Shown piece by piece: positions 1 to 8,977 of a DNA stretch of 64,000 nt. A program made the translations under genes and the position numbers. Where the stretch lies: the NCBI GenBank assembly GCA_044226845.1, contig JBGAGG010000001.1:124001-188000 (forward strand), read 5' to 3'. How positions within the stretch are numbered: the first letter of the stretch is position 1; every line of letters starts with the position of its first letter. Source of the stretch: JAFDZO01 sp044226845 (GTDB lineage: Bacteria > Bacteroidota > Ignavibacteria > Tepidaquicellales > Tepidaquicellaceae). Under the pieces are notes generated by a model. It did not search any database. It had not been told where the DNA came from and worked only from the letters and a program-made list of their open reading frames with translations.

Positions 1-2280
1 GTAACTTATAGTATTTGAAAGCAGAAGGGAGCGTGTGTTATCGAGAAAATCTATATTTTTATTAGACTCAGCTAAATTAACCGATGTTTCAATCCTCTTA
101 AAAAAAGAAAGAGGATAAGAGAAGCTTAAGTAGCCGCCGTATATTCTTTCGTAATAGGAAACATCGCTTTCCGTTAAATCATATCTTTTGCCTGAAAGGT
201 GATAAATTCCATAGGCATAATTCAATCTTTGCTCCAGTGATACTTTGGAAATTGCGATGTTAAAGCTCTTCCAGAATTCTGATTGTGAATCTGAATTATT
301 GAAAAGCAGAATGTAATATTTTTCATTACTAAGCATATCGCTAAGAGATATTATACCTCCGGCATTTGTTCCGAATACCGGGTCAGATGAAATTGAAGAT
401 GAAGCAATATCGAGAGCATAATCTTTCGTATACTTCAGCTGATTCTTTTTGGGATTTGATTCAATTTTTGCAAAATCCCAGTTCTGGCCTTTCTTCGTAT
501 AATCTATTTTTACGCTCACTTTAGAAGTGTCATAAATCTGCGAAACATTATCGAGCATTCTTATAGTAATAGAACCATACTCATAGCTTGAAAAAATTAT
601 TTTATCATCTCCGGCAAAGTCAGGATCATATGCTGCCGTGATAAAATTAGTAAGCCGTTTCATTTCAAGATTTTCCGGTAAGTTGTCCCACTGATAAGTA
701 TTCCCCGGTTTACCGATTGAAGACGAACTGCTTTTATTCAGATCTATCATCCAGATATTTTGCTCTCCTGTTACAGTTGATGTAAAAACCACTTTAGAGC
801 CGTCCGGTGAAAACCTGGGGTTATAATCTATCTGATCTCCAATAGTAAGATACGTAATTGCATGTGTGGATAATTCGTATAAAAATAAATTATATTTATT
901 CATTCCGAACGAAGTTCTGTCCGAAGAGAAAACTAAATATTTTCCATCGGGAGAAAAATCGGGGTCTCGTTCATCATAATAATCATTAGTTAATCTTGTC
1001 AATGCTTCTGTTTCAATATTCAGTATATATAAATCGCTTCTTCCGCCAAAATCCGTTGCAGGAAAAGCAATAAGTTTACCGTCTTTACTCCATGTTGGCG
1101 AACCTATATTTACAATATTATCAAATGAAAAATCTGAAATTAATTTTTCTTTGCTCACATCATAAAGATGCAGAGCGTCCCTGTCACCTTTCTGTGTTAT
1201 AAATGCCAGCACGCCTTTTGATGATACATCGAGCCCTGTGCGGAAAAAATGAAACTGTTCGAAATCATCAGAAGATTCACCTTTCACAACAAGTTCACCT
1301 TCGCCTCTCTGAGATAAGCTTGTTTTATAGATGCTAGTGTAGCCGGTTTGATTACCTATATAATAAATATCTTTTTTGCCGTTGAAGTCACTGAATGTAG
1401 GCTTATGTGCAAAGCCTGCTGAAAAAATATTTTTCGATACCTGCGAAGGATTATCGTGATCAGCATAATCCGGCAGGTACATTTTTTTTAAGTAGTATAA
1501 AAAATCCCTGTCGAATGCCTTATAATCTTTTCCTATAGTTTTTTCCATAACTGTCGAAAAGTTATCATCCATCCAGAAATTTTCCTGAAGCTGAAGAACT
1601 TTATCTTCTCCGTAGTTTTGTGCAATATACTCAATCACTTTTTGACCAAGCTTGTACATTAAATATGTTCCGTAAAAATTTTCCCAGTCATCAAGTCCTA
1701 CTATATAATTATTTATCACAGCATCTTTCAGGACCATCTCTGCCTGAGTATCCCATTTAGTTGACCAGTATTCTGCAAGACCTTCAGTGAACCATAACGG
1801 CGGCATTCGTTCTGAAACCTGACCGTGAATTTTTTGCTGGGATAAAATTTTAGACGTCATAAATACGTGAACAAGCTCGTGAGCTATAACATGCTGGAAC
1901 TGTCCGATTGAGCCTTCGAATGGAATTACAACTCTGCCTTTTACAAATTCAAAAAAACCGCCTACGCCATCGGGAATAAATCCCGGCGATGTATTTGTCT
2001 GCTTAAAATGTAACGGTGAGGCGTAAAATATTATAGGGACTGTATCATACAGCGAGTGATTGAATTTCTGGACGAGGTTTTTATATTGCTCTTCCGCAAA
2101 ATATGCTCCTTGTTCTGCTAGTTCTTTGGCTTCTTTGTAGTAATAAATTTTGAAATGTTCCGTAGACATTGTGTTCCATTCAAAATCGGAATATTGAACT
2201 TTATTCCTGCCGAAGTCAACAAACTGTGCAGATGAGGGAAGATATAATGAGAGGAAGAAAAGTATTATTAGCTTCTTCAC
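1..2280 (-). CDS. Peptidase MA-like / TolB-type propeller exported protein, 3' end beyond window
   Basis: The reading frame is open from a GTG at 2280 down to the window edge (760 codons seen), so the C-terminus is missing. The start begins a clear signal peptide (KKLIILFFLSLYLPSSAQ). A gluzincin-type zinc motif HELVH is encoded at 1867-1881 (residues 134-138), followed by FTEGLAEYW, which supplies the likely third ligand glutamate. The middle is built of PD40/TolB-like propeller blades (for example DPDFSPDGKYLVFSSD). The last visible part has the alternating pattern of a beta-barrel (SYPLSFFKRIETSVN). This protease-propeller-barrel layout is known in this group of bacteria as large predicted surface or periplasmic proteins. 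The substrate is unknown. Confidence is high for the domains and low for the role. Confidence 0.82.
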   Translation of the reverse strand, partial: MKKLIILFFLSLYLPSSAQFVDFGRNKVQYSDFEWNTMSTEHFKIYYYKEAKELAEQGAYFAEEQYKNLVQKFNHSLYDTVPIIFYASPLHFKQTNTSPGFIPDGVGGFFEFVKGRVVIPFEGSIGQFQHVIAHELVHVFMTSKILSQQKIHGQVSERMPPLWFTEGLAEYWSTKWDTQAEMVLKDAVINNYIVGLDDWENFYGTYLMYKLGQKVIEYIAQNYGEDKVLQLQENFWMDDNFSTVMEKTIGKDYKAFDRDFLYYLKKMYLPDYADHDNPSQVSKNIFSAGFAHKPTFSDFNGKKDIYYIGNQTGYTSIYKTSLSQRGEGELVVKGESSDDFEQFHFFRTGLDVSSKGVLAFITQKGDRDALHLYDVSKEKLISDFSFDNIVNIGSPTWSKDGKLIAFPATDFGGRSDLYILNIETEALTRLTNDYYDERDPDFSPDGKYLVFSSDRTSFGMNKYNLFLYELSTHAITYLTIGDQIDYNPRFSPDGSKVVFTSTVTGEQNIWMIDLNKSSSSSIGKPGNTYQWDNLPENLEMKRLTNFITAAYDPDFAGDDKIIFSSYEYGSITIRMLDNVSQIYDTSKVSVKIDYTKKGQNWDFAKIESNPKKNQLKYTKDYALDIASSSISSDPVFGTNAGGIISLSDMLSNEKYYILLFNNSDSQSEFWKSFNIAISKVSLEQRLNYAYGIYHLSGKRYDLTESDVSYYERIYGGYLSFSYPLSFFKRIETSVNLAESNKNIDFLDNTRSLLLSNTISY

Positions 2281-2330
2281 AGAAACAAATTAAAAAATGC
2301 CGAAGGCATAATCAAGAATAAATTTATTAA

Positions 2331-2993
2331 TTACATTGTTTTATCGGTAACGATGAAAATTTCTCCTGTATCGTTAATAAATTTAATTTGGAATGGAGAT
2401 TTTTGCGAAGGCACTTTAGTAGGATACCAGTTTCTGTTTTCAATTGCTACAATGAAAAGCCCGTTATCATCTCCCATAGCAGAAAACGAATCAGAGTTAA
2501 CACTTTTTACAAAATCAAAAACTTTATACTCATTTTTTAATTTACCGGTAAACGCAGTAACGTCATTCGTAACTATTCCCATTTCGCTTACGCTTAAAAT
2601 CTGAGAAGAATCAAATTTTTCGTTGGTATCATTTTCTAGGTCAAATCTTGCTATAAATTCAACTATGTTGCCGACCGGATCATAAAAATAAATTGATTTG
2701 GCATTCCAGTTAACAAAATCTGCAATGTAATAATGGTCTTCAATTGGAAGAAGTTCTGCTTTGCCGTTCATCCATTTTTTTGCTTCTTCAATTTTATTTG
2801 ACGGTATATTGAATGCAAAATGATAATGCGGATTTATAGCTTTATCTTCTTTGAATATTAAAACAGTTTCGCCGGTTTGATATTCGGCATAATTCTCACC
2901 TTCAGAGTTTAATTTCAGGCTTAATACATTCCCGTAAAAATCTTTTATTGCAGAAATGTTATTAGTATAAAGTGTTAATTCTTTTATTTGCAA
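2331..2993 (-). CDS. VOC (glyoxalase/bleomycin resistance-like) family protein
   Basis: This 220-residue protein opens with IKELTLYTNNISAIKDFYGNVLSL, the first beta-alpha-beta unit of the vicinal-oxygen-chelate fold. The first module ends at YFYDPVGNIVEFIARFDL (about residues 100-118), the usual metal-ligand strand. The second half (SVSEMGIVTNDVTAFTGKL onward) is a weaker second VOC module, as in two-domain glyoxalase-like proteins. There is no signal peptide, so it is probably cytoplasmic. It lies 52 bases from another, unrelated VOC gene on the same strand, with a terminator hairpin between them. The substrate cannot be told from sequence; glyoxalase, dioxygenase and antibiotic-binding members share this fold. 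Confidence 0.8.
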   Translation of the reverse strand: MQIKELTLYTNNISAIKDFYGNVLSLKLNSEGENYAEYQTGETVLIFKEDKAINPHYHFAFNIPSNKIEEAKKWMNGKAELLPIEDHYYIADFVNWNAKSIYFYDPVGNIVEFIARFDLENDTNEKFDSSQILSVSEMGIVTNDVTAFTGKLKNEYKVFDFVKSVNSDSFSAMGDDNGLFIVAIENRNWYPTKVPSQKSPFQIKFINDTGEIFIVTDKTM

Positions 2994-3011
2994 ATCTATC
3001 TAAATAAAAAA

Positions 3012-3034
3012 CTCCTTACTTAAAAAATAAGGAG
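3012..3034 (-). terminator. Rho-independent terminator after the 3045-3416 VOC gene
   Basis: On the minus strand this reads CTCCTTA, a 9-base loop, TAAGGAG, and then a T-rich tract. The stem is a perfect 7 bp. It lies directly downstream of the stop codon at 3045 and separates the two VOC genes. Confidence 0.75.
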
Positions 3035-3044
3035 CTAAAGTTAA

Positions 3045-3416
3045 TTAATTTTTTGAGTGTAAAGCTATTGTATTTCCTTCGCTGTCTGTAAACTTAGCAA
3101 TATAGCCGACTTCATCGGAAATTTTTGTTTTTGGCATAACAACTTTTCCGCCGGCTTTTTCAGCACGTTCAAGCATCGGCGTTAATTCATCACCTGCATG
3201 AAAATAAATAATAACTCCGTCAGCAGAAGGCTTGCCTTCTTCTCCCGTAACTAAAGCACCGCCGATGTTAACATCATCACTCCATGGAAAGAATGCCATA
3301 GGATAAGGACCATATTGCACCGGTTTTATTTCAGCTTCTAAAAGCGCAGAATAAAATTTTGCTGCTCTTTCTAAATCAGTTGTAGGGATTTCAAACCACG
3401 AAAGTAAATGCTTCAT
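3045..3416 (-). CDS. VOC family protein, single domain
   Basis: This 123-residue protein has one complete VOC unit. It opens with HLLSWFEIPTTDLERAAKFYSALL and ends with GYIAKFTDSEGNTIALHSKN. The HLLSWFEIP start and GNTIALHS end are typical of small predicted lactoylglutathione-lyase-like proteins often annotated as 27-kDa antigen/CFP30B-like halves. No export signal is present. It is monocistronic, with a terminator just downstream and an 86-base gap to the multicopper oxidase gene upstream. A specific reaction cannot be assigned. Confidence 0.82.
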   Translation of the reverse strand: MKHLLSWFEIPTTDLERAAKFYSALLEAEIKPVQYGPYPMAFFPWSDDVNIGGALVTGEEGKPSADGVIIYFHAGDELTPMLERAEKAGGKVVMPKTKISDEVGYIAKFTDSEGNTIALHSKN

Positions 3417-3502
3417 AAAATTATTTTAAGATTAATGGGTTATTTTAAAATTACGATTTAACCGAAAAATAGTTATACAAAGCAAATAATACTCTTGCAA
3501 AA

Positions 3503-5251
3503 TTATTTCACAAGCAGCATCTTTATTGTTTCAGTAAAGTTTGCAGATATCAGCTTACAATAATAAATCCCGCTTGAATGATTCATAACCTTCCACTCTG
3601 TTTCATACGTACCCGCTGTATGAAATTTATTTACAATAGTCTCAAGTTCTCTTCCCGTTCCGTCAAATATTTTTAATTCAACGTTACCGCCTGCTGAAGG
3701 AACATCATATTTTATTTTAGTCGAGGGATTAAACGGATTCGGATAATTCTGATGCAATCTGAAATCATTCGGGACTCCATTCGTTCCTTCACTAATTCCT
3801 ATGGGGTCAACTACTTTAAAATTCAGCATCATACCATCATCTTCATGTTCAAGGTTATGGCAATGCCACATGTATATACCTTTATATATAGTAAACTTTA
3901 CAAGCACAACTACCTGTTCGAATGGATTTACAAGTACAGTATCTTTCCAACCTTTATCATTAGGCGCAAGAGTTGTGCTGCCGTTTCGTGAAAGGACCTG
4001 GAATAAAATTCCGTGGCTATGCATTGGGTGAAAATCACTAGTCGTATTTGTTATTGACCATCTTTCCAATCCGTTCAGCGGAACTTCAAAATCAATTCTA
4101 TGCATTGAAAAAGTCAACCCGTTTATAAGATGCATATTCATTCCACCGCCGGATGCATGGCTCAGGGTGAATGTTCTTGTTCGCACAACGTCGGCAGGAT
4201 TATAATATGTTATCGGAGTTAAAGAAGCCGGGACTACTCCGCCTGAAGAAGTATTTGAAGTTATATCAAATCTTAACAAATTCATTTCTGTTCCCTGCTG
4301 ATAAGTAGTTCCTCCTGTGCCTGTGAATGCAAGAGATTTAAGTGTTACACTCTGGCCAATTGAATAAGGCGAGAAATCAAAAAGAATTTCCACACGTTCA
4401 CCCGGAGCAAGAAAGAATGATGTTGCCGTAACAGGCGCATCTTTTAATCCGCCATCCGTTCCAATAATCTGAAAACTTCTGTTATCTGAGAAGGCAATTT
4501 TATATACACGGGCATTAGAACCGTTTAGCAATCTGAATCTGTATAGAGTTTTGCTTACCTCAAAATATGCATCCGGTGTTCCGTTTATCAGCGGCACATC
4601 GCCTAACATTCCTAACATCTTATCATTCATATCGGGATTATATGTGAACTGGGGAATGTTAACACTGCGCCTGTCCTGTATGCACAACGGAATATCGAAA
4701 TTACCGCTTGGTAAATTCAACGCAGCTTCGTCAGGATCAGTAACTATAAAAAATCCTGCCAACCCTTTATATGCCTGAGATGCTGTTAGCATATCGGCAT
4801 GGGGGTGATACCAGTAAGTACCTGCCCGCTGTACAATAGGAAAATTATAATTTACTGTTTGCCCGGGATGAATAGCATACATAGGATGACCGTCCATTAT
4901 TTCAGGAGCAAGTAATCCGTGCCAGTGTATAATACTGTCTTCTGCTAAATTATTTGTAAAGTTTACATTGAGAGTTGAACCTTTTTGAATAATAATTGTA
5001 GGTCCGGGATAAGAATTATTGATAGTAACTAATTGAGATGTCTGACCGGGCCATACAGTCTGATTTGTGACTGCTGCAGTCATTGTGTTTCCTGTGAGGA
5101 CGGGAGGAAACCGCAGAGGATTTCCAACTAATTGTTTCTGAAATAAATTTTCAGTTCCCCTGGCAAAAATTTCTTCGGAAAAAAAATTTCCGGGAACAGA
5201 TAGTAAAGCACCCAAGCCCAATGCTGATTTAATCATTTCGCGGCGCTTCAT
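3503..5251 (-). CDS. Multicopper oxidase with T9SS sorting domain
   Basis: This 582-residue exported laccase/CueO/CotA-type oxidase would oxidise a substrate (phenolic, metal ion or similar) and pass electrons through a type 1 copper to a trinuclear centre. All four copper-binding blocks are visible: HWHG at 109-112, WYHPH near 147-151, HPMHSHG at 408-414 and HCHNLEHEDDGMM at 463-475. The last block supplies the type 1 Cys, His and axial Met. The N-terminus is MKRREMIKSALGLGALLSVPG, a twin-arginine-like leader, which suggests folded, metal-loaded export. Residues 502-582 are a Por-type C-terminal sorting domain starting NYPNPFNPSTKI. The HMA copper-binding lipoprotein gene lies 88 bases upstream, pointing to copper handling. 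The substrate is unknown. Confidence 0.93.
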   Translation of the reverse strand: MKRREMIKSALGLGALLSVPGNFFSEEIFARGTENLFQKQLVGNPLRFPPVLTGNTMTAAVTNQTVWPGQTSQLVTINNSYPGPTIIIQKGSTLNVNFTNNLAEDSIIHWHGLLAPEIMDGHPMYAIHPGQTVNYNFPIVQRAGTYWYHPHADMLTASQAYKGLAGFFIVTDPDEAALNLPSGNFDIPLCIQDRRSVNIPQFTYNPDMNDKMLGMLGDVPLINGTPDAYFEVSKTLYRFRLLNGSNARVYKIAFSDNRSFQIIGTDGGLKDAPVTATSFFLAPGERVEILFDFSPYSIGQSVTLKSLAFTGTGGTTYQQGTEMNLLRFDITSNTSSGGVVPASLTPITYYNPADVVRTRTFTLSHASGGGMNMHLINGLTFSMHRIDFEVPLNGLERWSITNTTSDFHPMHSHGILFQVLSRNGSTTLAPNDKGWKDTVLVNPFEQVVVLVKFTIYKGIYMWHCHNLEHEDDGMMLNFKVVDPIGISEGTNGVPNDFRLHQNYPNPFNPSTKIKYDVPSAGGNVELKIFDGTGRELETIVNKFHTAGTYETEWKVMNHSSGIYYCKLISANFTETIKMLLVK

Positions 5252-5339
5252 GCGGCAGTTTTTATAGATTAAAAAACAAAGGACGTTTATTTAATCTATA
5301 AATTTTCAGTGAAAAGATAAGGTCAGAAATTAAATAATT

Positions 5340-5732
5340 TTAATTATCGTGCCCGCCGATTTTGCAGCAATCGGCTAGTTTTTCATAAGCGACTTCATCT
5401 TTTTTCTTTCCGTTTGCATCATAGCCTACGTGTGTAATTTCAGTTTCGATTTTATCCTGATTAATTTTCGATTTATCAAAATCAATCGTAGCAATTTTTT
5501 CTTTTACGCTTACATTAACTGAATTTATTCCGTCAACTTTTTTTAATGCAGTTTCAATATTCTTCTTACAGGTAGCGCATTGCATTGTAGGAAGATTTAT
5601 CTTTATAACTTCACCTGCCGGCTTAGTATCGGTCGTTTTATTTTCTGCAGTGTTATCATTTTTTGCTTTATTGCACCCAGCTATAAAAGCCACTGCCAAT
5701 AAAACAAATAATATATTTTTCAATTGAGGCAT
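5340..5732 (-). CDS. Heavy-metal-associated (HMA) domain lipoprotein
   Basis: This 130-residue protein begins with a lipoprotein signal (FVLLAVAFIAGCNK, lipobox AGC at residues 18-20). After a charged linker comes an HMA/MerP-like ferredoxin fold, INLPTMQCATCKKNIETALKKVDGINS, with the metal-binding CxxC as CATC. The tail carries an additional CC and GGH (LADCCKIGGHDN), which could bind metal. It is probably a periplasmic or outer-membrane-anchored copper or mercury carrier. It sits just upstream of the multicopper oxidase on the same strand, so the two may form a copper-detoxification pair. Two related HMA genes lie at 21.3-22.1 kb. Confidence 0.87.
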   Translation of the reverse strand: MPQLKNILFVLLAVAFIAGCNKAKNDNTAENKTTDTKPAGEVIKINLPTMQCATCKKNIETALKKVDGINSVNVSVKEKIATIDFDKSKINQDKIETEITHVGYDANGKKKDEVAYEKLADCCKIGGHDN

Positions 5733-5812
5733 TGTCTAAAAATTAGTTCTTATAAAATAGAATTATTAGATAATTTATGCAACAAAAGATATTATCTAAA
5801 AATTTCACGGAT

Positions 5813-6628
5813 CTATTGTTTAACTGCTCTTATGGAAAAAAGCTGCGGAAGTTTATCACCGAATTTTTTCATGCGCCAGTATCCATCTTCCTCCTGGTAC
5901 ATATCCGGAAAGATATTATATGGTGAATAAGGAAATTCATGAATGAATTCGATTTTCAATCCCGCATCAACCAGACTGTTCACTGTTTCTGAAATGGCAT
6001 GGTTCCAGCTATACTCAGTTACTCCGCTGAGCTCTTTATCACTATCAGTGTAGGTAGATGTTGAAACGATTTCAATCGGCTTTGCTGTAGTGAAATATGG
6101 ATAATCAATCCTTTCAAATTTATCATCGAACATCCAGACAACGGGATGAAATTCTATTATATAGAATACACCGCCGGGTTTTAAAAAATGATTTATTAAA
6201 TTTGCCCATTCGTTCAGATCGGGCAGCCAGCCGATAACTCCGTATGAAGTAAATATGATATCAAATTTCTTATCAAGATGTTCTTTTAAATCATAAACAT
6301 TACAGTTTATGAATTCTGCATCTAATCCGAGTTTTTCATTCATCTCTTTTGCGTTCTTAATTGCTTCCTCAGAGAAATCAACTCCCGTTGCCTTAGCGCC
6401 CATCCTTGCAAAAGAAATTGTATCCTGCCCGAAATGACACTGTAAATGAAGCACTGACTTTCCTTTTACATCACCTATCTCATCAAGTTCAATTTTATTC
6501 AGCGAGCTTTTTCCCGCAAGGAAACCTTCGTTATCATAAAAATTAGATTTTACGTGTACAGATGTTCTTTCATTCCAGAGCTTTTTATTGCTTTCAAAAT
6601 GTTCTTTGTTTTCTTCTGTAAGCTTCAT
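5813..6628 (-). CDS. Class I SAM-dependent methyltransferase
   Basis: This 271-residue cytoplasmic protein has the Rossmann methyltransferase motif I as GKSVLHLQCHFGQDTISFAR (about residues 56-75), motif II near GVDFSEEAIKNAKEM, and a later IIFTSYGVIGWL strand. The HLQCHFGQDT variant of motif I defines a common subfamily of small-molecule methyltransferases with no firm substrate. The gene ends 1 base before the start of the next feature region and lies downstream of the frameshifted metallopeptidase-like gene on the same strand, so they may be co-transcribed. No specific product can be named. Confidence 0.85.
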   Translation of the reverse strand: MKLTEENKEHFESNKKLWNERTSVHVKSNFYDNEGFLAGKSSLNKIELDEIGDVKGKSVLHLQCHFGQDTISFARMGAKATGVDFSEEAIKNAKEMNEKLGLDAEFINCNVYDLKEHLDKKFDIIFTSYGVIGWLPDLNEWANLINHFLKPGGVFYIIEFHPVVWMFDDKFERIDYPYFTTAKPIEIVSTSTYTDSDKELSGVTEYSWNHAISETVNSLVDAGLKIEFIHEFPYSPYNIFPDMYQEEDGYWRMKKFGDKLPQLFSIRAVKQ

Positions 6629-6629
6629 A

Positions 6630-7460
6630 TTATTTCTTAGTAAATAAACTTGTTGTATTAAATAAATTTTTAAAATATTTTTTCCGCCAGCCGGGTTTGT
6701 ATTTATTCAGAATGAGCCCTTCCATTGCCCCGATAGGATAAAAGCAGTTTCTCTGATTATCTTTTAAATTCACTTTTGCTAATTCTTCGCTAAGCCTCTT
6801 TAATCTTTTCTGATAATTATCAGCAAGGGATTCATAATCACTGAGTGATTTAAAATCCTCTGATGGCTCGTAACCTTTTTTTACAAGATATGATAAAATT
6901 TCATATTCCGTATATCGCGCAAGCCCTTCCTGCCACAGCTGAAACTCAAAATACTTAGAATCTTTTTCAGTTACAATTTTCTTAAAAGCTTCCTTTGATT
7001 TTATGTATTGCACAACATTTTTCTTAAATGAATTTTTACCTATACTTTCATAAGCAGTGAGCAATTTTGCCTTTAATTCTTCAAAAGCATTGTTCACAGT
7101 AGAATCTTCATAGGGGAATTTATAATTCAGCATCCACATTCCGGTTTCATCACCGTCTTTTAAATCCAGCATATCCACAGAAGTATAATAATCTTTATAG
7201 TTAGTTTGATACTGATGAAAATGCTCATGAAGAAGTGTAATCATCCAGTACATGCTGCTCCTTTTTGTATTCTCCGCCGTGCCGACAACTATAGTTGAAA
7301 CACCGTTAACTGCAGGAAAAGTTGCAAGAAAATTATTCTGAAAAACTTTTTTTCTGATGTAAACTTTTGTATTGATATAGGAATCAAAATATGAGTCTGC
7401 AAAATCAGGTGAAGGATTAGGATGATTAATAAGATATTCGAGTGAGTCCGTTACAAGCAA
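6630..7460 (-). CDS. Putative exported zinc metallopeptidase-like protein, leader out of frame
   Basis: The intact frame runs from a TTG at 7460 (276 residues). It contains LLHEHFHQYQ, an HExxH zinc motif (HEHFH, residues 78-82), and a later WQEGLARYTEYE that could give the third ligand, as in gluzincins. I do not recognise the family. The start is unlikely to be the true one: the same frame continues upstream through DNIWKDWSKTEFALL, and a perfect signal peptide lies further up in another frame (see 7461-7590). Removing one C from the four-C run at 7530-7533 would join them into one exported protein of about 319 residues. It is therefore either a recent pseudogene or a sequencing or assembly error. 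Confidence 0.65.
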   Translation of the reverse strand: MLVTDSLEYLINHPNPSPDFADSYFDSYINTKVYIRKKVFQNNFLATFPAVNGVSTIVVGTAENTKRSSMYWMITLLHEHFHQYQTNYKDYYTSVDMLDLKDGDETGMWMLNYKFPYEDSTVNNAFEELKAKLLTAYESIGKNSFKKNVVQYIKSKEAFKKIVTEKDSKYFEFQLWQEGLARYTEYEILSYLVKKGYEPSEDFKSLSDYESLADNYQKRLKRLSEELAKVNLKDNQRNCFYPIGAMEGLILNKYKPGWRKKYFKNLFNTTSLFTKK

Positions 7461-7590
7461 AAGAGCAAATTCAGTTTTGCTCCAGTCTTTCCAGATATTA
7501 TCCGATATAAACTGAGTCGGGTTGATATTGGGGTTGAGAGAAAGATATTAAGGGGCAGAACAATACAACAAATAGTAACAGTTTCCTCAT
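7461..7590 (-). pseudogene. Signal-peptide leader of the 6630-7460 gene, displaced by a +1 frameshift
   Basis: An ATG at 7588-7590 begins MRKLLLFVVLFCPLISFSQ, a textbook signal peptide, and then meets a TAA after about 30 codons. The downstream frame (NINPTQFISDNIWKDWSK) is open from just after the C4 homopolymer (plus-strand gggg at 7530-7533). Deleting one base there gives the smooth junction FSQPNINPTQF. The region should be read as the 5' part of the metallopeptidase-like gene. Confidence 0.7.
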
Positions 7591-7657
7591 TTTGATAAGG
7601 GTTTTTGAAAATATACGGCGTGCAGAGGAAAATGTTAAGAAAGGTTTTTAGAACCGT

Positions 7658-8155
7658 TTATTTTTTCTTATCGTAAATACCATTCTTGGATGCAAGGCGC
7701 TGGTCTCTTCTTTGAAGAGCCTGTTCGAAACGTTTTATCTCTTCCTCTGTTTCCGGAATGATTTCCGGAACGGGAATAGGTTTCATTGTGATTGGGTCCA
7801 GATTTACAAATGTTAAGTATGCACTGTTAGATAAATACAACTCGCCTGATTTTATCGACTCGACTTCTACTCTTACGCCGACTTCCATAGAGCTTCTGAA
7901 TGCTCTGTTAACAGAAGCTTTTAAACGCACAATATTACCGAGCTTAATCGGCATATGAAAATTAAGATTATCAACTGAAGCAGTTACTGCCACATTATTG
8001 CAATGCCTGGAAGCTGCAAGGGCAGCGGCTATATCCATCCAGTGCATAAGTCTTCCTCCCAATAAATTGCCGAGTATATTTGTATCATTCGGCAGAACAA
8101 GTTCTACCATTTGTACCTGTGAATCTTTGACTTTTTTAGGAAGAAGCAAACTCAT
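7658..8155 (-). CDS. Acyl-CoA thioesterase, hotdog fold (YciA/ACOT-like)
   Basis: This 165-residue cytoplasmic enzyme hydrolyses acyl-CoA thioesters to free acid and CoA. The signature MVELVLPNDTNILGNLLGGRLMHWMD places it in the YciA/BACH family; the Asn and Asp of NDTNILGNLLGG are the usual active-site region, and VDNLNFHMPIKLGN is the second conserved block. Its length matches the family. It lies 10 bases downstream of bamD on the same strand and could be read from the same transcript, a link that looks incidental. The chain-length preference cannot be predicted. Confidence 0.9.
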   Translation of the reverse strand: MSLLLPKKVKDSQVQMVELVLPNDTNILGNLLGGRLMHWMDIAAALAASRHCNNVAVTASVDNLNFHMPIKLGNIVRLKASVNRAFRSSMEVGVRVEVESIKSGELYLSNSAYLTFVNLDPITMKPIPVPEIIPETEEEIKRFEQALQRRDQRLASKNGIYDKKK

Positions 8156-8165
8156 TATTGTTATA

Positions 8166-8948
8166 TTAAAGCTGATTTTTAATTTTATTTACATTTGGCA
8201 GAAGACTGCTGTTTCTGAATTTTGTTTCAAATCTTTCAATTTCCTTTTTTACATCGTCATATCTTTTTTTAGCCATTAAAGCCTGTATCTTTCCATAGAG
8301 AGCATCATCAGCGTATTCCGTTTCAAAAAATTCATCCAACAATGCATCGTAATAAATAATTGCAGATTTATAATTTCCTAGAACCATATATTGCTCGGCG
8401 GCTTTCAGCTCTTTCATTGCCAGCTTATTCTTAAGCTCTATAATTCTTTTTTCTGCTTCTAGTGAAAGCGGATCTTTGGGATATAAATCCATAAAGTTCC
8501 TGAATTCCTGAATTGCATATTTTGTATAGGTCTGATCAAGATTGTATGCAGGAGATAAACCATAGTAGCACATTGCAAGCTGATACCTTGCTTTTAACGA
8601 AAGATCAGAGCCGGGATAATTTTTTAAGAGATACTCAAATTCATAGGCAGCAAGAACGAACTCTTCGCGCATATAATAGCTCATGCCTAGATAAAATATT
8701 GCCTTATCTATGACTTTTGTACCGGAATATCTTAATTTAATTAGTCCGAAATCTTCTATAGCATCGTAGTAATCTCTTGCCTGATATTTTTTATACGCTA
8801 TATCATAAGCTTTTTCCGGGTCATCATTTATTTCTTTATCGCTTTTGCTTGAGCTGCCGCATGAAGTAAGAGTCGCTGCGGTAAAACAGAGGGCAAAAAT
8901 AATACAAACGTACTTTAGATATGAATGTGAGCTTTTTCCTAATTTCAA
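8166..8948 (-). CDS. bamD: Outer membrane assembly lipoprotein BamD
   Basis: This 260-residue lipoprotein (AATLTSCGSS, lipid-accepting Cys about residue 30) is followed by TPR-like repeats: PEKAYDIAYKKYQARDYYDA, KAIFYLGMSYYMREEFVLAA and KARYQLAMCYYGLSP. The set DFGLIKLRYSG, FLGMSYY, Y-F-NYPGS is diagnostic of BamD/YfiO. BamD is an essential scaffold of the BAM complex that inserts beta-barrel proteins into the outer membrane from the periplasmic side. The size fits the family. The upstream neighbour (8978-9604) is also an envelope protein. Confidence 0.93.
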   Translation of the reverse strand: MKLGKSSHSYLKYVCIIFALCFTAATLTSCGSSSKSDKEINDDPEKAYDIAYKKYQARDYYDAIEDFGLIKLRYSGTKVIDKAIFYLGMSYYMREEFVLAAYEFEYLLKNYPGSDLSLKARYQLAMCYYGLSPAYNLDQTYTKYAIQEFRNFMDLYPKDPLSLEAEKRIIELKNKLAMKELKAAEQYMVLGNYKSAIIYYDALLDEFFETEYADDALYGKIQALMAKKRYDDVKKEIERFETKFRNSSLLPNVNKIKNQL

Positions 8949-8977
8949 ATTGCTGAGTTTAAGTTTTAAATTTAGTT

